A stretch of DNA of 64,000 nt. It comes from Mytilus californianus (taxonomy: Eukaryota; Mollusca; Bivalvia; Mytilida; Mytilidae). Below the pieces are notes generated by a model. That model did no database searches. It had not been told where the DNA came from and worked only from the letters and a program-made list of their open reading frames with translations. Of this stretch, positions 46,901 through 58,900 are shown piece after piece (positions within the stretch are counted from its first letter, which is position 1; the number at the start of each line of letters is the position of its first letter). The position numbers were made by a program, and so were the translations under genes. The stretch is from positions 86,473,995-86,537,994 of the forward strand of contig NW_026262690.1 of NCBI RefSeq assembly GCF_021869535.1. The letters run 5' to 3'.

Positions 46901-49900
46901 TGGGCCTTGGACAAAGTGAATTGTTTCAAAATATTTATTTTCCACACTTTTTTCTGTAATTACTGAATTAGATATTTAGTATAAAGATCGTACAAGTTTA
47001 ACCTTCCTAAAAAGGTATGAGAGAAATTTATGTATTACTGAAAAATTATTACACCAGGGTTTTCGATATCACAAACTAGTCAAAACATTAACTAAATTTT
47101 ATCATCGGTATAAGGACATCATTCGTAAATATAGCTCAACATGCAGACTTCTTATACGTTCAGGTATTTCACATCCAATTTTTTATGGAAATATTCTTTA
47201 TAAAGCACAAAAATGTCAGTATTCACCTCTGAAACTAACAAAACCTTTAAATAGACTTATTAAGAAGGGATATAGTTACGATACTGTTGTCAGGTCATTA
47301 AAGATTGCATATTTTGGCGTTAATATTGATTCACTTATAGGGTCTTTGCATCGGCACTAAACACATTCATTTAAAAACCAGTTGTTGGCATGACACGGGT
47401 TATGTTCTTCTCATATATGTTATGATGGTATGATACTAAACCCCTAACGGGAAGGATTGTGCCTGATATTCATATGATGAAGACATAATCTTTCAATAGT
47501 TTAATTGAAGTCTGGAGCTGGCATGTCAGTTAACTGCTAGTAGTCTGTTGTTATTTATGTATTATTGTCATTTTGTTTATTTTCTTTGGTTACATCTTCT
47601 GACATCAGACTCGGACTTCTCTTGAACTGAATTTTAATGTGCGTATTGTTATGCGTTTACTTTTCTACATTGGCTAGAGGTATAGGGGGAGGGTTGAGAT
47701 CTCATAAACATGTTTAACCCCGCCGCATTTTTGCGCCTGTCCCAAGTCAGGAGCCTCTAGCCTTTGTTAGTCTTGTATTATTTTTAATTTTAGTTTCTTG
47801 TGTACAATTTGGAGTTTAGTATGGCGTTCATTATCACTGAACTAGTATATATATTTGTTTAGGGGCCAGCTGAAGGACGCCTCCGGGTGCGGGAATTTCT
47901 CGCTGCATTGAAGACCTGTTGGTGGCCTTCTGCTGTTGTCTGTTCTGTGGTCGGGTTGTTGTCTCTTTGACACATTCCCCATTTCCATTCTCAATTTTAT
48001 GAGTGCTTCGCAGTATCATTCATTTACGTCAGCTTTTGTTTTTATGATTGCTTTTAGAGGAAAGCCAGTTTTTATTTGTAGTTCATATGTATTGATTGAT
48101 TTTTTTCCTTTTTGGATACTTTTACTTAAGTTTCAGTTTTATTAGTAAAATGTGAAATCACAAAAAGTGCGACCTAACACGGAACAGGCACGCGAAGAAA
48201 AAAATGAGCGCCGTGCGTTTTAAGGGTCACGAAGGAAGGACTGAGAAATATCGAACGCCACAGCTGTCTTATGCGGAACTCTGATATTACTTTATGTTGT
48301 TTTATTATTACTTGATGATATTTTGTCTTTACTTAATATGGTTTTGACATTACATAATGATGTTTTGATATAACTCAATATGGAATAGTCATTACTTAAT
48401 GATATTTCGATATTACAAGATATGGTTTCGTATTGACTTGATATAGTTTTGTCATTACTCAATATGGTTTTGTCATTACTCGATGTGGTTTCACCATTAT
48501 TTAATGTGGTTGTGTCATTAGTCAATGTGGTTTTAACATTACTTGATGTGAATGTGACTTAACGTTATGTAGTTGTTTCATTACACGATGTGGTTTTGTT
48601 ATTTTGTAATGATGATTTGCCTATTCTTTATATGGTTTTAACATTACGTAATGATGTTTCAAAATTTGACGATTTTACACTACATGATGTGTTTGTTCAT
48701 GATTATTTGATGTGGTCATGTCATTCTTTGATGTGGTTATCCCATTACTTAATGAGGTAAAATCACGTGACCAATTCGGAAAAAAATATGTTCTATTTTT
48801 AAACAGATTTCAATATATCATTTGTTTAATGTGCTTTGGATGAGTATCGCTATCCATTGAGTTAAAGTTCAAATTAAAGTTCGAGTGGTTGTTCAGAGTT
48901 ATTTGGTATGAAAAAGGGGAACGGCAGACAATAATAAGAAAAAAAGTATTAAAAAGTTTACAGAATTTTGGACATAATTGGGATATCCCTAAACCACTTG
49001 GTCTTGTTGTTTTTATCCTAAGTTCTCAAACGGAAGCAGTATTTTTGTAATAAATTTGTAAAATATTTCACAGAATCTTGTGTCTCGCCTGATATTGCTG
49101 CTGTAAGTGTAAAAGCGTCATGTCGATCGGCTGTACATTTATCTATACATTTATCGGTAAAAAAAAAATTTAAAAAAAAATGTTTTTCTGTAGATGCTTA
49201 TTTCTTGAAATTGAGGAATAACTCCTATACAAGTTTTAAAACACTTCATGGAGGTTTACAAATTTATCATGTCAAAACAGTTTAATTCGATTTTATTTAA
49301 CTAAAACAAAACTGTATGGTTTTCAACAATAAGCAAAACATATACCCTATAGTAAGCTATAAAAGGTCCCGAAATGAAAAATGTAAAAAACTAGAAACCT
49401 AACGATCTATAGATAGATAGATAGATAGATAGATGGATAGATACTTTATTCTCTAAAAACTAATTACAAGTTTTCAGAGAAACATACAATATAAATAAAG
49501 ATACAATAGTTGAGGTAAACAAATACAGTATGATATTCTAAAAGTACAAAGGTTAAACTCAATAGAAATTAAAAAAAAATGGAGATGGAGACGCCGACGC
49601 CACTATCGACGACGAAATATAGGTTTGTTGTGTCTCACTGCCGCTACATTGATGCCGCAGGCTCGACACAAATCAAAAGACTTGAACTTTATTGTTAAAT
49701 GAAACACTTCAAATCAACTCACACTAAAGTTTCAGGGAAACGGGGGGAGGGGGCTCGGACTTAGCGACAAAGCATAAATACTATAAAATAAGAATTCTCC
49801 GATTTTTTTTCAGCGAACTTATATGAATATCAATCTTTAAATTTATTTGTAATCAATTGAATTCCCTGATCTACCTCGCACTAATTGAAAAATAAAATTT

Positions 49901-52900
49901 TTGGAATATCTGTTTCACATGTGACGACGGGCATGTTCCAGTGGTCGTAACCATAATACCGTCATCTTCTCCTTGAATGTGAACTATCAAATAAAACCAA
50001 ATCACTGGGTTTGTACTTTCTCGAATAACACGACGGGTGCCTTTCTGGAGCATCCGAGATCACCCCGATGGATTTCTATTACCCAGTCATACCGATCTAT
50101 TGAGTCAGTTAAATGAAACTGTTTTGCATGCCACCGCAACTGAAAGTTGGGGGGCATATTGTTTTACCCCTGTCCGTCCGTCCGTCTGTCCGTCCCATTA
50201 TGGATACTAATATATAGTTATTTCGCATAACTCCTCCTACAGTTTGAATCCTAGTAAGTTTTCTCTTTACTGTCTGTTTGTACATATATTGAAGGTGTGC
50301 ATGTGGTAAGGGTTTAATGTTAATTAATGTTTGCTCTTTTGGGAGATAGTTGAACTTTTTTTTGTAATTTTTTGGGAAATTTACTTGCATAAGAAGAGCG
50401 TTTCCAGATAACTCCTCCTACAGTTTGAATGCTAGGAAGTTTTCACTCTGCTGGCTATTTGTACAATTATTGAAGGTGTGCATGTGGTCAGGGTTTTTAT
50501 TTTTATTATCTTTTGCTCTTTTGGGAGATAATTGAACTTTTTTTTGTCATTTTTGGGGTATAAGCGGTGAATTTAAATGAGTTGAGTGCGGGGGCATCAC
50601 TTTGTCTAGTTTACATTTTTTCTCGTTTTGTGCTGTTACACAACTGTAACAGTCCGATGTAAGGTTTGGATTTAGCGCTCACATACATGGTAAACTCCGC
50701 CACGTGCACTTTCTTTATGTACCTGCCCCAAGTCAGGAGCATGAAGTTCAATATTGTTGTCGTTGTATAAATGTGTGTCATTTTTTTGTAGATTGTTTAA
50801 ATATAAATAAGACCGTTTGTTTTGTCGTTTGAATTTTTTCACATGGTGCATGGTGGCCTTTTGTAGCTGAATATACGGTGTGTTGAAGGCTGTACGGTTA
50901 CCTATATATGATTTCTTACACCCACTGCATTTAAACTCTGGTGGATAGTTGTCTCATTGTCAATCACCCTACATCTAACTTTATTTCAACTTCTATGTTG
51001 CGTTTTGTATACTGTAACATTGTTTATCTTTTGTACGCATACCCAGGAGCCCTCTTTTCGGAAGCCCGAGCAAAAGTCCTTGTTCCAGGATAGAAAATTT
51101 AATTACGAACTCATATAAGATAGCTCGAATTTCAAGTCAAAATCTTAATTAATCTGAATGAGACTTAAATTCGAATCTTACTCAAACTCAAAAAGTGACT
51201 CAAATTTAATGTTGTAACTAGAACTCTACCTTTAAATGTGACTCAAACTCGAAGTCCAACTCGAAACTCAATGCTAACTAAAACTTTTAATTCTAATAAT
51301 GATTTGAATTCGAAATCGAAGACTAACTCAAAGTATAACTCAAACAGTAACCCGAACTTTAATTTGAACTAAAATTCGATGGATGGCCACACTAATCCAA
51401 GGCACATACAACATGGAAATCTATCTAAAAATATAACAGGTTTTTCCGAATTGGTCACGTGATTTTAACTCATCAAGTAATGGGATAACCACATACAAGA
51501 ATGGCAGGACCACATCAAATAATGAAACAAACACATCATGTAGTGTAAAATCATTAATTTTGAAACATCATTACGTAATGTTAAAACCATATAAAGAATA
51601 GGCAAATCATCATTACAAAATTACAAAATAACAAAACCACATCATGTAATGAAACAACTACATAACGTTAAGTCACATTCACATCAAGTAATGTTAAAAC
51701 CACATTGACTAATGACACAACCACATTAAATAATGGTGAAACCACATCGAGTAATGACAAAACCATATTGAGTAATGACAAAACTATATCAAGTCAATAC
51801 GAAACCATATCTTGTAGTATCGAGATATCATTAAGTAATGACTATTCCATATTGAGTTATATCAAAACATCATTACGTAATGTCAAAACCATATTTAGTA
51901 AAGACAAAATATCATCAAGTTATAATAAAACAACATAAAGTAATATCAGAGTTCCACATAAGACAGCTGTGGCGTTCCATAGAGAAAGGAAATATAACAT
52001 AAGATAGTTTAGAACATAAAAAAAAATATTCATTTGACTAAAAAGGTTTTATTCGGATCTCGGATTAGATTGAAACGATTCTGAAATACTTTTACTATAA
52101 TGAATTAAATTGTTTCATGTTGAAGTCAATCCATACCATCGATTTTATTGCCATATAAACAGTTACTGTGCATAGCGAGAGTTACACATACATTGATGCT
52201 TTAAATTTTCACATACAGTATTGACGTGCGTGTCGTTTTGTTGTATTTTTTTAAATGAAATTAACGTTCTAGACCCTTACTTTCTTAATTGTATAATATC
52301 ATTTCTTTAACAAATCAATATCTTATAATTACATATCGGTCAGCACTGAGTAAACGCATTGGTGAACAGAGCTATTCATATCCCATTTCTTATAATAGTT
52401 TTGTAAATTAATGACTGGTGATACATGATCTTACTAACATCATTCATAGGAAATAATGTGAAAAACGAATCGTGTATTATGATGATTTAGCAAAGAGAAT
52501 ACGTAATGTATCAGTTTTGATTGATTGATTGATTGATTGTTGGTGTTTAACGCCACTTACAGCACGCTTGGCTATATCGTGGCTGCAATTATTATTGGCG
52601 GAGGAAGCCGGAGAGCCCCGAGAGACCACCGACCTATGGCAGGGAAACTTGCAATCCTAGTCCATTAAGATCGGAGTCGAACGCAACTGCTTACATGTGG
52701 GGTTCGAACTAGTCCAAATGATTTTGACGTCTTGACGTAGGAAGGCGTCACAGCAAAAAAATAAAAAAGCCTTTTAAGACGTCATTATTATTTAGACTAG
52801 GTTCGAAATACAACCTCAATGTTGACAGGCTTTTGATACTGTAGATGATCTACTTAGGCCACTCGACCATCTAGGCCCTTATCAGTTTTGACTATCAGCT

Positions 52901-55900
52901 TATCCAACAGTGTGTATCCGACGCGATACTATTGCAATACATTCATCAATCTGGTCTGGTTAACCCATACTGATCCGGATTCTGATCTTCTATGTATAAT
53001 TTCATCTCCTGTACGAAACGTATTATAGATTCTATCTATAACTCATTCAAGCCAATAGAATCTACATCATTAAGCAACCAATCAGCACTTACTTTTGTTA
53101 AGTAATAGTTCCAAGATGGCGGGTATATCGTCTGAAACAAATAGCTTCGCACAATGCAGACTTAGGTAGAATTTCGTTTCGGGTAAGTATTTTTTGCGGA
53201 AATTTGTCGCAATGGGATTTTTTTTCTATAAATGCCCGAAGGGCGCAAGAAATTTGAGCTGAATCATAAGCGTCGCCATGGTATCATTTTGGCTAAATAT
53301 TTTGGAATCAAGTTTACATTTAGGCTTCTAAAAACAATAAACTGTTTTTACCTGTTATGAAATAATGCATTAGTTAGAAATGTATACTCTTGACGCACAA
53401 CTGGATCCAAATTAGTAGGTAAAAAGCAAATACAACCATTCAATAAATAATCAAACGAAGAAGCAAACCATGTTGATTTTAAATTAGATTGTATAAATCA
53501 TATTTACTCTCAGTTTCAGATAAACCCACCAATGCACCTCTTGAAGCACCATGGAGAAACACTCCTCAGTGGAATACAGAGGTAGAACAGTTCTTAGTTT
53601 TAGCCCATCTTTCCTCCATTTGAAGGCTATCCCTTAGAAACCCGTATCCCTAATTAAACCAACTTAGCTGAGATTTACATAGTTGTCAGGTCTCCTCTAC
53701 AAAGACACGCATCTCATGGTGATGAAATGAAAAGTTCGCCTTCGAATTCGAAACAAAATCTGATGTAAAAGTTTTAAAAGATAAATTTATTTCACAAAGA
53801 AGTATTCAACCTTCTTTACGTTGAACATAATGTAAAGAGTTAACACTCAAAACAAGACACAGCATACAGTTTAATTTGTGAATTAGAAGAAGACATGACA
53901 CCCAAGGTCGAAGCTCCTGTTGAGTATTTGTCCTGATAATTAGTTTCTTTTGCATTTCATGGATGGAATATTATATTCATTTACTTAAAAACATATGCAG
54001 CTTTTAAATTGATATGGAATGAGGACTTATTCGTACTATTATCCATGTAAAAGTTCCTAAAATGTTTAAAATATCATGGAACTTCCATTGCATTTTCTGT
54101 CAAGATAATATATTTTTAAAGGAGTAGGGGCATTAAGGTCAGGTTTTGGCCCAAGAAAATAAAATGTTTGACAACTATACCAAATTGGCATATAATGTTA
54201 AAAAATGCAAAGAGTCAAGAAATATAAATGAAAAACATAAGATTTTTTATCTGATGACATCACAATTACGTCATAATATGTACCGTTTTCATGAAAATGA
54301 CGAAAAATACAGAATTTAAGCAGTTTTCCATCATTATTTCCATTGGGGAAACATTGTGCGCAGCCACGAAACAACAAAATAATTTAAGAGAAGCTTTATT
54401 ATAACTAATGACATAATCTCACCAAATATAAAGTTGTTTCTTGGACGTGCACATACTTTGCCAATCTAAAATATACTTAAAATTTGATGAAAAACAAGGA
54501 AAATCGAGAAATTTTACAAAATATAAGAATTCGCAATGGTTTGTTACCACGGTTACTCGTTAAATGTCAAATTTGTTTTTATTTTCTGAATACCTGGTAC
54601 CTTAGTCTAGTTAGAACAAATTTAAGAATATGTAGGATAACTTTTAAATTTGCAGTAATAGTTGGGCCAAATAAGGGCCTTATTGCCCCTACTCCTTTAG
54701 ACGGTATTGCATTGTTATATACGATCAATAATATACTGCAACTTATTATTTTATATCAGTTATTTGAAGCACTGAAAGAAAAGATAGATAAGTACACACC
54801 TTTGAAGGAATTGAAAGTTCCACAAGCACGGGTTTTGTTGATCGGACAAGTAGGAGCTGGGAAGACTAGTTTTTTTAATACCATAAACTCTGTTTTCCGA
54901 GGGTATATAACTAGACAGGCATGTAGTGGTAATGCAGAGCATAGCTTAACAACTGTGGTGAGTATATGATAAAGGGTAAATTTATATTATCTTAATACTA
55001 TTTTTTTTAGTCCAGTTACTAGTAACTAAGAAAGTTTCTAATTGTACACTTTGGATCTATTTGAATGTTAGGTACCGTCCTTTTTATTCATAAATCTGCT
55101 TCTTTTTATTTAGATCCCTGTCTTCCTGTATGTATACTTGCATGGTTTAGGCTATTCGTCTTTTAGCTATTAAAGCTCTTTTTTTTTCCATTTCTAAACT
55201 TTTAGTCCCAGCGTTTTTAAGAAAGTCTATAATTGGACGCAATTGTAACATTTTTTTTCCTTTTTAAAGGAATTCTGAAAAACTTACATTGCAGGAAATT
55301 GTAATAAGTGTTTCATAGGAAAATAAAAAAGAACCTGTGTAAGCAACTAAAGGTTACTCTTTTAAAAGGAAATTTATATCCTTCGTGGAGAGACGAAAGT
55401 AACCAAAGGGATAATCAAAAGTCGAAAACCAACTGACAATGCCATGGCAAAAAACGAAAAACGACCAACAGATATAGAAAACTAGGGATTGGGCAACACG
55501 AACCCCACCATAAAGCCAGGGGTGATCCAAGTGCTCCGGAAAGGTTACGAAATCCTGCTCCACATGTGACACCCGTCGTGGTAAAGTATATGTTCAATTA
55601 ATGTATATATATATATAAATACAAACATGTCTAAATTAAAAACAACGTTCAAACCTATGATTGTGTTGGATAAAAACCGCAATTTTTATACGTGTGTTTG
55701 CAAAACAAATTTCTTGGTAGAGGGGTCTAAATACAGCACAAACAACATTTTTCAAAAGACCAAAAAAGTGAAAAAGTCTATTTTAACAAAACGCATTTGA
55801 CTAGCAGGTCGAACAACAGATGTTCTTAAACCCTGCTGACTGCCATGGCGATTGCCAAATAAACGGATCACCAGATGTAACACAATGGATCTTAATTATT

Positions 55901-58900
55901 AATTTAATACCAAACAGAAAACAATAAACTTGAGGAAAAGATAGTATACCGCAAACATGAGGTGCAAAAATTTATACACCATATCCGGATTTCGACAATT
56001 AATGTCTCTTCAGTGATGTTGTTAGGAATCGAAACGGTATTTGGAAGGCCATATAATTTACCTCAATTTAGGATTGACTCTTGAATTTTGAAGAGTCGAA
56101 ATAGGATGAACACAACATTTTCCAAAAGACCAAAAAAGTGAAAAAATATATTTTAACAAAACGCATTTAAATAGAAGGTCGAACAACGGATGGTCTTAAA
56201 AATAGTTTGAAAGGGGCCTAGATAAATGTAAGTATACTTATATTGTTTACATATGTATTCTCATTGTTCGACCTCATGATGTACTGAATTCAACAATTAA
56301 ACTTAGAATCAAAAGCTTTAGAGAAAAACACATTTTCTCTCCTAGACTTTAGAACCCCTGCATGATTTACACCAACAACAACGATCTCGCTTTGAGACTT
56401 TGGTTGAAATAAAAGAATACAAACGGTTACATCGATCGTTTGATCTGTATGAATAGGAAGTTTCTGTAATTTGATTTTATTTGCCCACGGACAACAAAGG
56501 TTTGAATTTCAACTTTCCCTTGACCTAAATCAACTTGCCACGGGTGACGGGGAAAGGGGAATTCTAGAACACTGGGTGTGTTATATATGTCATGATGCTG
56601 GTTCTATAATCATTCTTTCAGAACTGAAACGATAAATGAAAAGCAGCAGAAAATATTCATAATGGGAAAATGTGAGGGCGAGTTAATTTTTTAGCTTTGG
56701 TCAAGCTACGTGTAAGGTTCGAATCCAAATGACAAAATCAACCTATCCATTGGCAAACATTTAGAGACTTACGTAATGAGGGGATTGAATTGGTAAGAAA
56801 ATCAAAAGAACAATATAAACAAAAACTTACGCGCGTCTGGCGTACCAAATCATAAGCTTTGTATCTTTGATAAGCTTTACAACCACTCGGTTGATGCCAC
56901 TGCCGGTAGACGTTTCGTTCCGAGGGTATGAGCAGCCTAGTTGTTAACATTTTTGTGCTGACATGAAATGTCATTGATATGTTCCTTTTCTGTAAATTTA
57001 CTGTTTATAGAATGTTAAGATATTCAAAACACTGAGATTTTCTACCCCAGGTACAGATTGCTTTAGACCGTATAAGGCACAACTTTTGGAATATTTGGTT
57101 ATTAATGCTCTTAAAGTTCGTTATTCGATCTGGATTTGCAACAGTTTTTATACGCCCGTCAAATTTTTGACGGGACGTATTATGGTATACAAATGTCCGG
57201 CGTCCGTCCGTCTGTCCGTCCGTCTGTCTGTCCGTCTGTCTGTCCGTTCGTCTGTCCGTCTGTCTGTCCGGCGTAAACATGTCGCACCGTGACTTGAGAA
57301 TGACTTATCCAAATTTCATGAAACTTAAAATAGTTGTTTCTTATGATGGTCAAACGATCTGTATACTTTTTGGTGAAAATAAGATTAAAACTTTTTGAGT
57401 TACGGGACTTAGTAACTAAAACAGGTGTGTGTTCTTGTTTTTTTCACATGTCGCGCCGTATCTCAAAAACAATTTATGATTATTGCTTAAAACTTTACAC
57501 ACTTCTTAGTTATATTAATCTTAAGATCTGTATACTTTTTGGTGATGATTCAAAATTTTATTTTAGAGATATTGAGTATTTTGTTAAAAAAGTGGGAGGG
57601 GTTTTTCACATGTCGCGCCGTATCTCAAAAACAGTTTTTGATTATTGCTTAAAACTTTACACACTTCTTAGTTATATTAACCTTAAGATCTGTATACATT
57701 TTGGTTTTGATTCAAAATTTTATTTTTGAGTTATTGAGTATTTTGTAAAAAAAGGGGGAGGGGTTTTTCACATGTCGCGCCGTATCTCAAAAACGATTTA
57801 TGATTTTTGCTTAAAATTTTACAAACTTCTTAGTTATATTAATCTAAAGATCTGTATACTTTTGGGTTTTGATTCAAAATTTTATTTTTGAGATATTGTT
57901 TTTTTTTTTTTTTTTTTAAAGGGGGGTTTTCACATGTCGCGCCGTATCTCAAAAACGATTTATGATTATTGCTTAAAATTTTACACACTTCTTAGTTATA
58001 TTAATCTAAAGATCTGTATACTTTTTGGTTTTGATTCAAAATTTTATTTTAGAGATATTGAGTTTTTTGTAAAAAAAAAAGGGGGGTTTTCGCATGTCAC
58101 GCCGTATGTCAGAAACTATTTATGCTTATTGCATAAAAATTTTCACACAAGACGACGGGCGTATCATGCGCTCATGGCGCAGCTGTTTATTATCTTAGTC
58201 TTATGTAGAAACGCGCGTCTACTGTACCAAATTATAAACCTGGTATCGTTGATGAGTTTTTACAACCACTTCGGCGATGCCACTGCTTGTGGACGTTACG
58301 TTCCCGAGGGTATCATCAGCCAAGTAGCCATCACAGTCGTGTTGACATGAAATATCATTTTTTTCATTTTCTGTAATTTACTGTTTATATAAATGTTGAA
58401 ATGTCCAACATGCTAAGGTTTTTCTACCACCAGGTATAGATTGCCATAGTCGTATTTGGCACAACTTTCAAACTTTTTGGTTATTAATGCTCTCTAACTT
58501 CGTAATTTGGCTTTGCAACAGTTTTGATTCGAGCGCAACTGGTGAGACGTAGAGGAAAGGCGCGTCTAGCGAACTACACTATTAAACCCGGTATCTCTGA
58601 TGAGTTTTTTTAACCACTGAGTCGATGTCAATACTGGTAGACGTTTCGTCCCGGAGGGTATCACCAGCCCAGTAGTCAGCACCTTTGCTGACATGAAAAC
58701 ATGAGATATCAATGATGTTCATTTTCTGTAAAATTACTGCTTATAAAATTTTAAAATATTCAAAACGGTAACGTTTTTCTAACCCCAGGTATAAATTGCC
58801 TAATCAATATATGGCACAACTTGTCGGAATTTTCGATTTGATTTGAGTGCCACTGATCTGTCTTATTGAAACTAAACTCGCGTCTGGCTGACCAAATTAT

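Noticed and set aside
48292..51938. Two identical 77-residue Ser/Thr/Asn-rich proteins in inverse orientation
   Set aside because: They are the subrepeat arms of the foldback element; composition reflects the 22-bp words.
52521..52879. A functional tRNA gene
   Set aside because: A and B boxes are present but the cloverleaf is incomplete, the B box is interrupted, and a 12-bp duplication plus simple-repeat tail mark it as a SINE.
54484..54759. Upstream extension of the P-loop exon from the ATG at 54484
   Set aside because: Sequence before 54760 is not family-like, and a good acceptor (ttatatcag) gives the phase needed by exon 2.
57334..58350. A repetitive-protein gene
   Set aside because: The frame is created by a 162-bp (54-codon) repeat and is broken by homopolymers between units; it lies within a mobile insertion.
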